Of a stretch of 26,481 nucleotides of DNA, positions 8,520-17,120 are shown in pieces. The stretch lies in the NCBI GenBank assembly GCA_041656735.1, contig JBBACY010000041.1:1-26481 (forward strand). The letters are read 5' to 3'. Origin of the DNA: Perlabentimonas sp041656735. GTDB lineage: Bacteria > Bacteroidota > Bacteroidia > Bacteroidales > Tenuifilaceae. The notes below the pieces were generated by a model. That model ran no database searches, had not been told where the DNA came from, and worked only from the letters and a program-made list of their open reading frames with translations. The position numbers and the translations under genes are program-made. The stretch's first letter is position 1. Each line of letters begins with the position of its first letter.

Positions 8520-9644
8520 TTATTTAGTTTTATGTTCCTTACTAATATTTCCCCAAATAAATTTTCCAGAAATTAAAACTAAGCTTAAAAAACCACCAAT
8601 AAAAGCAGCAACAAAAAGTATTAAAGATCGCTTTGGCTTGCTTCTTTCAACAGGTACCTTTACTGGCTCAAGAATTTTAATAACCGGAGTTTCCTCTTGC
8701 ACCTTAATTTTTGCCTGTTCAAGTTGCTGGGCAAGCCCATTATATACATTAAATGCCAGAGTGTAGGTATTATTTAAGCGCTCCTCCTCGGTGCGGGCGG
8801 CAGCAGATTGTACGTTACGGTTAGCATCGCGAAATTGGGCAAGATTTTCTTGGGCTTTTAGGTATCCCTTCTCTTTCTCAACATAGCGATCCTGTATGAA
8901 CTGGAGGTCAGTTTTGGCTTTTTCTACTCGGTATTCGGTAATGTAGGTAGTGAGATACCCAACTGAAAAATTGGCAATTTGTGCAGTAATAAACGGATCG
9001 CCAAATTCGGTGGAGATGCTTATTACCCCATTTTTTTGATCAATATTGGCGCTAATTTTATCTTGTAAGTTTCTAATGGCATTAAATTGTTTTTTAGATA
9101 TTTGTGTTATCTGTGATGGGGAAGATGTTATGCTTTCTTCCAGTTCCTTATCGACTCTAATCCAGCCCAAGATTGTCCAAGGTAGGCCGATGGTATATTT
9201 TTTTACTACGCCCATTAATGAGCTTTTGGTGTAATTGTTTAGATATTCAAAAACTGTTATGTCAAGAGTTTCATCGTTGGTTTTGTAGGTAACCTTGTGG
9301 CCGAGCAATTCTAAGTAGAATGGGGTGCTTTTTAGTACATCGGGGTAAAGCATTGGTCCAATGGCATCGGCACCCTGGGCCAGTGGCATTGAAAAACCAC
9401 CTAGGCCTCCCAATTGACTTAGTAGGGCAGAGGCTCCCCCGGTGGAACTTTTCGATTCGGGTAGCATACGCACCTCAACCTTATACTGCTTGGGGCTTGT
9501 AATGGCTATAATAAGACCAAGGGCTATAAACGCCCCTGTAATTTTTAGTATAAGTTTACGGTTATCCCAAAGGTGGCGGATTAGCTCTATTAAATCTATT
9601 TCGTTGGTAGAATCCTGAGAAGGATTTTTAATATTTTCGGTCAT
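8520..9644 (-). CDS. Wzz-type polysaccharide chain-length regulator
   Basis: The 374-residue protein has two membrane helices, near 31-49 and 340-360, flanking a periplasmic domain rich in predicted coiled coil (about 225-315). A proline-rich stretch (VKVPVERSKPKRS) lies just before the second helix. This is the layout of Wzz polysaccharide co-polymerases, which set the length of Wzy-made chains. No C-terminal tyrosine kinase domain is present, so it is a short Wzz form rather than a Wzc fusion. Its start is followed upstream by a 1-kb repeat island whose first element, an array of TTGGCTR heptamers, begins about 20 bases from the ATG. It therefore may have its own promoter or depend on read-through from galE. 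Confidence 0.87.
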   Translation of the reverse strand: MTENIKNPSQDSTNEIDLIELIRHLWDNRKLILKITGAFIALGLIIAITSPKQYKVEVRMLPESKSSTGGASALLSQLGGLGGFSMPLAQGADAIGPMLYPDVLKSTPFYLELLGHKVTYKTNDETLDITVFEYLNNYTKSSLMGVVKKYTIGLPWTILGWIRVDKELEESITSSPSQITQISKKQFNAIRNLQDKISANIDQKNGVISISTEFGDPFITAQIANFSVGYLTTYITEYRVEKAKTDLQFIQDRYVEKEKGYLKAQENLAQFRDANRNVQSAAARTEEERLNNTYTLAFNVYNGLAQQLEQAKIKVQEETPVIKILEPVKVPVERSKPKRSLILFVAAFIGGFLSLVLISGKFIWGNISKEHKTK

Positions 9645-9664
9645 AAGGGTAGCGTTTTTTTTAG

Positions 9665-9790
9665 TTGGCTATTGGCTATTGGCTGTTGGCTATTGGCAGT
9701 TGGCTAAGAGTCAAAGGCTGCTTTTTGCTAACGGCTAAAAGCCAAAAGCTAATAGCTGTCTTTTGCTAACGGCCAAAAGCCAACAGCCAA
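9665..9790. repeat. TTGGCTR heptamer array with inverted partner
   Basis: Six heptamers (TTGGCTA or TTGGCTG, one TTGGCAG) lie in tandem at 9665-9706. About 70 bases on, the same family appears in the opposite orientation. The best match is a perfect 13-base inverted repeat, TTGGCTGTTGGCT at 9679-9691 and its complement at 9778-9790. A transcript through here could fold into a long imperfect hairpin ahead of the wzz-like gene. A second, longer array of the same heptamer lies at 19697-19770. Confidence 0.8.
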
Positions 9791-10060
9791 AGGCTGTCCC
9801 CACAGCTTCGCCCCGTCAGTCACATATACTTTTGACTGATTGTTGGGGTTAATGTATTGCTTTACAGTTATTTATTGCCTATTCTTTACTGTAAGCAATG
9901 TTTTCAACAAATGGATACCAAAAGTAACACAATTTACTGAAATAGGGAAACCAATTCAGCCTGTTAGAGTAAATTTATAGGGGATCTGCAAATTTTATGC
10001 CTTTTTTTATGCTTTTGGCTGTTGGTTCTGAGTTTTTTACTTTTCGTTTTTAACTTTTCA

Positions 10061-10365
10061 CTTTTCACTATTTTTGTCCACAGATTACACTGATCTGCAC
10101 AGATTGTTTTGGCGTTTTGCAGACCCATTGCTACCCCTATCCCCTAAAGGGGAAACCCTCCGCACAGTAACTCGCAATGACGGGAATGGCTGTTATTGAC
10201 TATTAGTTTTTAACTTTTCGTTTTTAACTTTTCGTTTTTCGTTTTTCACTTTTCACTTTTCGCTTTCCACTTTTCGTTTTTAACTTTTCGTTTTTAACTT
10301 TTAACTTTTCACTATTTTTGTCCACAGATTACACTGATCTGCACAGATTGTTTTGGCGTTTTGCA
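10061..10365. repeat. Two identical 61-base repeat units
   Basis: The 61 bases at 10061-10121 recur without a mismatch at 10305-10365. The unit includes CACAGATTA and GCACAGATT followed by GGCGTTTTGC. Degenerate relatives are found near 12114, 12329, 12449, 12650, 12754, 18463 and 19889, counted at the GGCGTTTTGC part. Perfect identity suggests a recent duplication or gene conversion. Confidence 0.85.
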
Positions 10366-10556
10366 AAGAGTATTCGGGTGCGCAAACTCGCAACTCGCAA
10401 CCCGTAACTTTCTCAACCTTAACCTCAATCTTAACCTCAATCTTAACCTCAATCTTAACCTGAACCTTTAACTCCTCGCTGGATTTTTGCGTTGTCTATT
10501 CGAGTTCGCTAACCTGTAACTTTCTGCTCACTCATTACTCATCACCGTTTTTAAAC

Positions 10557-10591
10557 AGATCGCTTCGCAAAAAACGCTCGCGATGACGGGG
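10557..10591. repeat. REP-like AGATCGCTTCGC...GCGATGACGGG element
   Basis: The segment reads AGATCGCTTCGC, a short A-rich spacer, then CGCTCGCGATGACGGG. The ends are partly self-complementary around GCG. Related copies occur at about 11939-12006, 12190-12209, 12525-12544 and 18668-18710, and in the opposite orientation at 18290-18306. It resembles the CGTCATTGCGAGC-type repetitive extragenic sequences found in many genomes. No REP-associated (RAYT) transposase is encoded in the window. Confidence 0.55.
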
Positions 10592-10644
10592 GTATCACAA
10601 CTTGCTAACCCGTATTCCTCTTAACCTTAACCTTAAACCTCTCT

Positions 10645-11661
10645 CTATTTTCTAAGTTTTTGTTCCCAGTTCCAGGCATGAAGTAGAGCCTCGTCCAGAG
10701 TTTTTTTTGCAGCCCACCCAAGTTCAGAGGCAGCGAAAGATGTGTCGGCCCAAACCTTTTCTATGTCTCCGGCACGGCGTTCGGTTAGCGTGTAGTTAAT
10801 TTTTATATTATTGGCTCGCTCGAAAGATTTTATAATTTCTAGAACGGTTACACCGTTTCCAGACCCCACATTAAAAACTTCGAAGGGATCCTTGTTTTTA
10901 TTTTCGTATAATCGTTTGAGGGCAATAACGTGTGCTTGTGCTAAATCGACCACATGAAAATAGTCGCGTATGGCTGTGCCGTCGGGGCTGTTATAGTCGG
11001 AGCCAAAAACTTTGAGTTCGGGCCAAATGCCCTTGGCTGTTTGGGTGATAAAGGGAATGAGGTTGTCGGGTTTGCCCATGGGGTACTCGCCAATCTCAGC
11101 GCTGGGGTGTGCGCCAATGGGGTTGAAGTAGCGTAGCGCAATGGCCGATATGTTATTTGATGATTTAATGGTATCTTCGATTATATCTTCGGCAATTTTT
11201 TTTGTGTTGCCGTAGGGCGAAGTGGCTTTTTTTATGGGCGATTTTTCGGTAACAGGGAGTATGTCGGGTTCACCGTAAACGGTACACGAACTAGAAAAAA
11301 CCATATGCCCACCTTTTTGCTTAAGAATTCCGAGCAGATTTATAAGGGAGTATATATTGTTTTTGTAGTATGCTAGCGGTTTTTCAACCGATTCGCCAAC
11401 CGCTTTAAGCGCTGCGAAGTGTATAATTGAACTTATATCGGGATGCTGCTCAAATACATCCTTCATTTGTTGTGCTGAGGCGCAATCGGCTTTTATGAAG
11501 GTGGGTTTGATTCCTGTAATCTTTTCAATTCCATCGAGCGATTTGGTGTAAGAGTTGGATAAGTTATCTACTATAACTACGTCGAATCCTGCTTCAATTA
11601 GCTCAACGGCTGTGTGGGAGCCAATATAGCCGGTACCACCGGTTACTAGTACTTTTTGCAT
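10645..11661 (-). CDS. galE: UDP-glucose 4-epimerase
   Basis: GalE interconverts UDP-glucose and UDP-galactose (some members also the N-acetylated forms) with bound NAD. The 338-residue protein has the usual length. It shows GGTGYIGSH (8-16), the NAD-site VDNLSNS (31-37), the active-site Ser in FSSSCTVYG (122-130) and the YxxxK pair (Y150, K154). It supplies a galacto-configured nucleotide sugar for the glycan. It is isolated from the rest of the locus by 1.0 kb and 1.2 kb repeat islands on its two sides. It may therefore be transcribed separately or have been placed here by recombination. Identification is secure; N-acetyl specificity is undetermined. Confidence 0.96.
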   Translation of the reverse strand: MQKVLVTGGTGYIGSHTAVELIEAGFDVVIVDNLSNSYTKSLDGIEKITGIKPTFIKADCASAQQMKDVFEQHPDISSIIHFAALKAVGESVEKPLAYYKNNIYSLINLLGILKQKGGHMVFSSSCTVYGEPDILPVTEKSPIKKATSPYGNTKKIAEDIIEDTIKSSNNISAIALRYFNPIGAHPSAEIGEYPMGKPDNLIPFITQTAKGIWPELKVFGSDYNSPDGTAIRDYFHVVDLAQAHVIALKRLYENKNKDPFEVFNVGSGNGVTVLEIIKSFERANNIKINYTLTERRAGDIEKVWADTSFAASELGWAAKKTLDEALLHAWNWEQKLRK

Positions 11662-11788
11662 TTATATTTTTTTATTGGTTGCACAAAAGACACAAAAGTT
11701 GCACAGGGGGTTTTCGCAAAGTTGAAAGTATTTGTCGTTTACATTTTTAACTTTTACCTGTCTACTGTTTATGTGCATATAATATTTC

Positions 11789-11853
11789 GGTGCTCTGCAC
11801 CTTGATTTTTTTCGGAATGTTGTTTTCTGACAAATTTTACGGTGCTCTGCACC
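11789..11853. repeat. Paired GGTGCTCTGCACC hairpin elements
   Basis: Two identical 13-base elements (GGTGC-TCT-GCACC, each preceded by C) lie at 11789-11801 and 11841-11853 in the same orientation, 52 bases apart. Each has 5-base self-complementary arms. They are 128-192 bases upstream of the galE start. They could be a dispersed repeat or protein-binding sites; the sequence does not decide. Confidence 0.6.
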
Positions 11854-12099
11854 TAGCCCTTGGCTATTTGCTATTGGTTTGCTAACGGCTAACGGCCAAA
11901 AGCTAATAACTATCATCACTCATCACCGTTTTTAAACAGATCGCTTTGTTATTCGCTATGCTTATGAGATCGCTTCGCTAAGTTCGCAAAGTACGCTCGC
12001 AATGACGGGAATGGCTGTTATTGACTATTAGTTTTTAGTTTTTAACTTTTAACTTTCCACTAATCACTATTCACTGTTTTTGTCCACAGATTACCCAGA

Positions 12100-12770
12100 T
12101 TATGTTAATGTTTGCCGTTTTGCAAAGACTACTCGGGTGCGCAAACTCGTAACCCGCAACTTACCGCTCACTACTCACTCCTAACAAAGTACACTCGCAA
12201 TGACGAGGGATTCTGTTGTTGATTGTTAGTTCTGAGTTTTTAACTTTTCGTTTTTAACTTTTAACTTTTAACTTTTCACTGTTTTTGTCCACAGATTACC
12301 CAGATTTGCACAGATTATGTTAATGTTTGCCGTTTTGCGACGACCATTCGGTTTCGCACACTTATAACTTTAAGTACTTTCTAACTTATCACTCATCACT
12401 CATCACTGCTTTTTGTACACAGATTACGTAGATTAACACAGATTCTTTGGCGTTTTGCAAAGACTATTCGGGTGCGCAAACTCGTAACCCGCAACTTACC
12501 GCTCACTGCTCACTCCTAACAAAGTACACTCGCAATGACGAGGGATTCTGTTGTTGGTTGTTAGTTCTGAGTTTTTAACTTTTAACTTTTAACTTTTCAC
12601 TGTTTTTATCCACAGATTACCCAGATTTACCCAGATTATGTTAGTGTTTGCCGTTTTGCGACGACCATTCGGTTTCGCACACTTATAACTTTAAGTACTT
12701 TCTAACTTATCACTCTTCACTGCTTTTTGTACACAGATTAACACAGATTCTTTGGCGTTTTGCAAAGACT
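12100..12770. repeat. Tandem duplication of a composite repeat, period about 320-335 bases
   Basis: The order CGGGTGCGCAAAC, CTCACTCCTAAC, GCAATGACGAGGG, GTTAGTTCTGAG, AACTTTT, CACAGATTACCCAGATT, GCCGTTTTGCGACGACC, TTATAACTTTAAGTAC occurs twice. The CGGGTGCG part is at 12134 and 12469 (period 335). The CGTTTTGCGACG part is at 12331 and 12652 (period 321). The change of period comes from different numbers of small internal repeats. Confidence 0.8.
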
Positions 12771-12864
12771 ATTCGGGTTCGCAAACCCGCAACCCGCAAA
12801 CCCGCAACCCGTAACTCCCTTAACCTTAACCTTAACCTCAACCTCAACCAGTTCCACACTAACC

Positions 12865-14265
12865 TTAGTACGCTTTCCCTATTGCCGTAACCTTAAACCC
12901 AATCTCTATCAATTTCTTGTGGTCTAGTATGTTTCGCCCATCAAATAGGCTTGCGGGTTTAAGCATTGAATCGTAAATGCGTTGCCAGTCGTAGGTTTTA
13001 AACTCGTCCCATTCGGTTAAAATTGCAATGGTGTGTGCCCCTTTGGCTGCTTGGTATGGATCGGAGCATACAGTTAAAAACTTTTTGTTCTCAGCATCGG
13101 GGCGAGTATTTAGGAAGTTTAGGTCCGAATACATTTGCTGCGGCTTAACCTTTGGATCGTAAACGTAAATTGAGGCCTGATCTTCTAGCAGTTGGTCGGC
13201 CACGTAAATGGCAGCCGATTCGCGGGTGTCGTTGGTATCCTTTTTAAATGCCCAGCCAAAGAATGCAATTTTTTTTCCTGAGATGGTATTGTTTAGAGTG
13301 GTAATTATGCTATCGGCAAAACGACGTTTCTGGTAGTCGTTAAGTATTATTACCTGCTCCCAGTAATCGGCAACCTCTTGTAACCCTAAACTTCTGCATA
13401 TATAAACCAGGTTAAGTATATCCTTTTGGAAGCATGAGCCCCCAAAGCCCACCGATGCTTTAAGGAATTTTGGTCCAATACGACTATCGGTTCCAATAGC
13501 TCTGGCTACCTCATCAATATTTGCTTCAGTTTTTTCACATAGAGCGCTAAGGGCATTTATTGACGAAACACGCTGGGCAAGGAATGCGTTGGCGGTGAGT
13601 TTTGATAGTTCCGATGACCATACGTTGGTTTGCAGTATCCGTTCGCAAGGAACCCAATGGGCGTATATGTTGGTTAGGGCATCCATGGCTTCACGACCCT
13701 CTTTTGTGTCAATATCACCACCAATTAGCACACGGTCTGGGGTATGTAGATCGCTAACGGCAGTACCTTCGGCTAGAAATTCGGGGTTTGAGAGGATTTG
13801 AAAGGTTACGTTATTTCCCACATTGTCTAGAATGTTTTTTATTGCCTGGGCAGTGCGTACGGGTAGGGTCGATTTTTCGACAACAATTTTATTGGTGGTT
13901 GCAACCTCGGCAATTTGTCGGGCGCAAAGTTCAACGTATTTAAGGTCGGCAGCCATACCCTTGCCCTTGCCGTAGGTTTTGGTGGGGGTATTTACCGATA
14001 TAAAAATCATTTCGGCGTCACGGATGCCTTTTTCAACGTCGGTTGAGAAGAATAGATTTCGTCCTCGGGCTTCGGCCACAACCTCTTTCAGACCGGGTTC
14101 AAATATCGGTAACTTGCTAAGATCTTCGTTGTTCCAATCGGCAATGCGTTGGGGGTTTATATCCACAACCGTCACCTTTATTTCAGGACATTTTTGGGCA
14201 ATTACAGCCATGGTAGGGCCACCCACATAGCCTGCACCGATACAGCATATGTTTCTGATAATCAT
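12865..14265 (-). CDS. ugd: UDP-glucose 6-dehydrogenase (eukaryote-like type)
   Basis: The enzyme oxidises UDP-glucose to UDP-glucuronate with two NAD. The 466-residue protein has GAGYVGGPT near the N-terminus (10-18), VNTPTKTYGKGKG (91-103) and the catalytic cysteine in GFGGSCFQKD (C278). The long form and the VNTPTKTYGKGKG and NPEFLAEGTA segments are those of animal and plant UGDH and their bacterial relatives rather than the shorter bacterial Ugd. It starts 8 bases downstream of the export-protein gene and surely shares its transcript. It gives the locus a second uronic acid route beside the HexNAc dehydrogenase at 7112-8413. Confidence 0.95.
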   Translation of the reverse strand: MIIRNICCIGAGYVGGPTMAVIAQKCPEIKVTVVDINPQRIADWNNEDLSKLPIFEPGLKEVVAEARGRNLFFSTDVEKGIRDAEMIFISVNTPTKTYGKGKGMAADLKYVELCARQIAEVATTNKIVVEKSTLPVRTAQAIKNILDNVGNNVTFQILSNPEFLAEGTAVSDLHTPDRVLIGGDIDTKEGREAMDALTNIYAHWVPCERILQTNVWSSELSKLTANAFLAQRVSSINALSALCEKTEANIDEVARAIGTDSRIGPKFLKASVGFGGSCFQKDILNLVYICRSLGLQEVADYWEQVIILNDYQKRRFADSIITTLNNTISGKKIAFFGWAFKKDTNDTRESAAIYVADQLLEDQASIYVYDPKVKPQQMYSDLNFLNTRPDAENKKFLTVCSDPYQAAKGAHTIAILTEWDEFKTYDWQRIYDSMLKPASLFDGRNILDHKKLIEIGFKVTAIGKAY

Positions 14266-14273
14266 TTTTCTAA

Positions 14274-16733
14274 CTATTTTGATAATTGGTTAATAATAGA
14301 TATTGTTACCAATGCAATTGACGATAATGATGAGCTAATGGCCAGTGTTTCTTGGAGGGAGATTCCGTCTCTCTCGGGCTTTTTGGGTACAATAATTTCA
14401 GCCCCTGGCTCAACTTTGGGGTAAACCTTGAAAAATACGAAGTTGCGTGTTCTGTCTACCGACCCATTGGCGTAAATAATAAAAACCTTACTCTTTCTGG
14501 CATTATCAGTGAATCCGCCTGCTTGAGAGATGTAACTTCTAAGTGATGTGTTTTTTATGAAACGGGTAGTTACTGGGTTTAAAAGTTCTCCATTAAGTCT
14601 AACGGTTTGTAACTTAAGGGGTATTCTTAGAATGTCACCTTCGCGCAGAATCAGGTCATTTTCACCTTTAGGGCTATTTAAAATTTGTTGCAGGTTTATG
14701 CCAATTGCTTGGTGTGTTTCCTTGTTTTCCTCTTCAACCTTTATATTGAAAGTTAAATTATCCGATTCTAACTTATCAATTTTTTCAAGTTGTTCCTTTT
14801 GAGCCTTTTCAATTTTTCGTAAAAGGGTTGCACCGGCAAGGTAGGCTTGGTCGGTTAGCCCTCCCGCCCTAACAACTAGGTCAGAAATTCTCTCGTTTTT
14901 GCTTACAATAGGATAGCTGCCAGGGAACATCAATTCGCCTTCGGCTGTGGCAAGGGTTTGTTCTTTATACCCAGGCGAGGTACGGACGAAAACCATATCG
15001 AATGGTTGAAGAATAAAAGAAGAGCCTTGGTCGCTAATCGAAAGATTCTTGTCGAGTGCAAATGAGAATATCTCTGTGATTTTATCGTCCGATTTGAGGG
15101 CTGTAGGGTTTTGTATCCTGCGAGCAACATTTATACGTGCTAATGATGCAGCCTCGTTGAAACCGCCTGCACTTCGAATTAATTCGCCTAAACTTATATT
15201 GTGGGCGTAGGGGTAAGTATCTGGTTTTTGTACTTCGCCATCAATGCTCACGGTTTGCTCTTGTTTTAGGTCAAGTTGCGAGCTTATTATTACCAGATCC
15301 TCTCGTTGTAGTGCAATGTCTTTGTCTTCACCATTCAGTATTCGATGTAAATTTATGTCGACTACACTCATCTCAAGGTTGTTGCCTAAACGGTAAATGG
15401 CAACCCTGTTTGTAAAGGCATCTTCACGTATTCCTTCAGCACGCTTTACTAGTTCGGATACTGTTAATCCCTCCGAAAGTGCGTATTCTCCCTCCCTGAA
15501 TACTGCCCCCTGAATAGTTACCCTATTCTCATACCTCTTAAGTACTTCGCCTACTTGTATTGAGTCGCCATTGCTAATTAAGAATGATGAGAATAAATCT
15601 TTTTCAACATTTAGCAACTTTCGTTGGCTATCGGTTTTTCGGTTTACAACCAAGTTTTTCGAGTAGGCATTTGGTGAAAAACCTCCGGCAAAACCTATTA
15701 AATCAGCTAATGTTTCGCTGTTCTTCGTTTCATAAATTGCAGGGCGATGCACCTCACCAGTAAAAGTAACTCGGTTTTGAGTTGGACCAACAAAAATAAC
15801 GTCCTCGTCATTTAGTCTTATATTTAGCGATGTTTTGCCATTTAGAAGGAACTCGTAAAGGTCGATATTGGCAATTTCGGAGGCATTGCGCATAACCTTT
15901 ATTTCACGGAATGACCCTTTTATATTTGGTCCTCCGGCAATGTATAGGGCATTAAATACAGTGGCTAACGATGGCAGTGTGTATGTGCCTGGCATAAACA
16001 CATCGCCGGTAATGGTTACTTTTATGCTACGAAGATTGCCCAATGAGATTTGGGCAAAGGTGTTGGGGTTGCTACCTTTCAATCCCGAGTATATAGTTGA
16101 TAGCCTATTGATAATTAAGTTTGACGCTTTTTCTATCGTTAGCCCGCTAACCCTAACGGGGCCAAGTTCAGGAATGATAATTTGCCCTTCGGGACTGATC
16201 TTTAATTGAAATGAACTTTGTGAGGCGCCCCAAACCTCAATCAGAAGCTCGTCGCCAGCACTCAACTGGTAGTTTTGTGGGGTTGGAATGTTTAAACTTG
16301 GCTCGAATGATAGGTTTTTTTTCTGAAAGAGGTCGTAACCAAAAAACTGTATCTTGTCCAAGGTGTCTTTTTCTTCCTCCTCGTCGAAAAATTTTGTGTC
16401 GAACTCAAAATCAGTCTTGCGACTGTCTGTACTTCTTTGTTCCTTGGTATTATCATTTTCTAAATCAATAGATGCTATTCTTTCTCTTAGTTTTAGCACC
16501 TCAGAGTAAGGCATACCTCTTGAAATGGCCTGAGATTCCAGCTGCTGCATAGTCATTCCGGTACTTTTTGCACGGTTAATAAACTGTTTTACCTGTGCAT
16601 CGGTAAGTTTATCCACTTTAATTGTACTAAAGTCGACTTTAGCAATTTCGGATTGTTGAGCATGGATTGTATTTGAAGTCGTTAGCAGAACGAGTAATGC
16701 TAAACCAAGGGTGAATTTTAAAATTCGTAACAT
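14274..16733 (-). CDS. Outer-membrane polysaccharide export protein (Wza-like) with six SLBB repeats
   Basis: The 819-residue protein starts with a signal peptide (about 1-25, ending TIHA before QQ). A polysaccharide-export domain follows at about 145-235 (YQLSAGDELLIEVWGA). I count six SLBB-type units, each with a G(E/D)V..PGxY then AGG pattern, near 236-285, 320-370, 405-450, 490-540, 590-640 and 705-755. A hydrophobic segment at the C-terminus (about 797-816) could anchor it. Wza-type proteins form the outer-membrane channel for capsule or exopolysaccharide. Unlike E. coli Wza it has no lipobox cysteine and carries more SLBB units, as is common in Bacteroidota. It is the first gene of the minus-strand locus. 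Confidence 0.9.
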   Translation of the reverse strand: MLRILKFTLGLALLVLLTTSNTIHAQQSEIAKVDFSTIKVDKLTDAQVKQFINRAKSTGMTMQQLESQAISRGMPYSEVLKLRERIASIDLENDNTKEQRSTDSRKTDFEFDTKFFDEEEEKDTLDKIQFFGYDLFQKKNLSFEPSLNIPTPQNYQLSAGDELLIEVWGASQSSFQLKISPEGQIIIPELGPVRVSGLTIEKASNLIINRLSTIYSGLKGSNPNTFAQISLGNLRSIKVTITGDVFMPGTYTLPSLATVFNALYIAGGPNIKGSFREIKVMRNASEIANIDLYEFLLNGKTSLNIRLNDEDVIFVGPTQNRVTFTGEVHRPAIYETKNSETLADLIGFAGGFSPNAYSKNLVVNRKTDSQRKLLNVEKDLFSSFLISNGDSIQVGEVLKRYENRVTIQGAVFREGEYALSEGLTVSELVKRAEGIREDAFTNRVAIYRLGNNLEMSVVDINLHRILNGEDKDIALQREDLVIISSQLDLKQEQTVSIDGEVQKPDTYPYAHNISLGELIRSAGGFNEAASLARINVARRIQNPTALKSDDKITEIFSFALDKNLSISDQGSSFILQPFDMVFVRTSPGYKEQTLATAEGELMFPGSYPIVSKNERISDLVVRAGGLTDQAYLAGATLLRKIEKAQKEQLEKIDKLESDNLTFNIKVEEENKETHQAIGINLQQILNSPKGENDLILREGDILRIPLKLQTVRLNGELLNPVTTRFIKNTSLRSYISQAGGFTDNARKSKVFIIYANGSVDRTRNFVFFKVYPKVEPGAEIIVPKKPERDGISLQETLAISSSLSSIALVTISIINQLSK

Positions 16734-17120
16734 TGTAAACTTTATTTAATTGTTTTTTAATAAAACCAAGTTGAAAAATATGAACATTTTTAGCAATAGT
16801 AAAGCAAAAAGTTAAGTTTAATCACTAAGTCTATTTTCAATGTAAGCTAAGTAGTACGTATACTGTTGATTAGCAAGCCTGAAAATTGACATACAAAAAT
16901 ACAAAAAAAACCATAACAACTGCTGCCCCCGAACGGTATTTGGTTTTAATATGCAATAGTTTGATTGTTATTGTTTTGTATTGTAAGGTGGTTTCCGTTA
17001 TTGTTGTTTTATGTTAAATATTCGCTGAGGGTTGTGTCATTTCATGTTTTTGTGTTGTTTAGTGGTTAATAATTGCCCTATTAAGCATAACTTTATTTTT
17101 TTGTACTATATCTGTGTTGT
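16734..17120. promoter_or_regulatory. Divergent intergenic region between export gene and flippase-like gene
   Basis: These 387 AT-rich bases separate two divergent genes and must hold both promoters. On the minus strand TATTTTTG at 16901-16894 fits the Bacteroidota -7 motif TAnnTTTG, but I find no good TTTG 19-21 bases upstream. It would leave a leader of about 160 bases before the export-protein ATG. No clear match was found for the plus-strand gene. The repeat modules of the other islands are absent here. Confidence 0.35.

Larger units (their letters stand above)
9645..10644. repeat. Repeat island A, between wzz-like gene and galE
   Basis: These 1,000 bases carry no credible gene and consist of short degenerate repeats. 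In plus-strand order: TTGGCTR heptamers (9665-9706) and their inverted copies (about 9727-9797); a non-repetitive AT-rich stretch (9840-10000); runs of AACTTTT/CGTTTTT (10030-10070, 10205-10310); and two identical 61-base copies of a unit running from CTTTTCACTA to GGCGTTTTGCA (10061-10121 and 10305-10365). After these come a GGGTGCGCAAAC/CTCGCAACC module (10376-10408), hexamers of the AACCTT/AACCTC type (10415-10470) and an AGATCGCTTCGC...GCGATGACGGG element (10557-10591). The hexamer run resumes just before the galE stop codon. I see no transposase, CRISPR or RNA gene. Confidence 0.85.
11662..12864. repeat. Repeat island B, between galE and ugd
   Basis: This 1.2-kb stretch between galE and ugd has no supportable gene. 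It begins with CACAAAAGACACAAAAGTTGC-like sequence and two GGTGCTCTGCACC hairpin elements (11789-11801, 11841-11853). Next comes an AGATCGCTTCGC...GCAATGACGGG element (11939-12006). The rest is a tandem series of CACAGATTA / GSCGTTTTGC / GGGTGCGCAAAC / CTCACTCC / GCAATGACGAGGG / AACTTTT modules (12040-12800). The island ends in CGCAACC and TTAACC/CTCAACC hexamers (12780-12850) just before the ugd stop. Modules keep the same order as in the other islands. Confidence 0.85.

Noticed and set aside
11662..11919. 85-codon open frame directly upstream of galE
   Set aside because: It is made of island B repeat sequence, including both GGTGCTCTGCACC elements. It has no recognisable domain and its composition is that of the repeats.
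12100..12770. Possible CRISPR array or integron attC array
   Set aside because: Units are degenerate and of uneven length, no unique spacers of constant size lie between them, and no cas or integrase gene is in the window.
12648..12890. 80-codon open frame ending in LNLNLNLN repeats
   Set aside because: It is a translation of the hexamer run before ugd and overlaps the ugd 3' end on the opposite strand.
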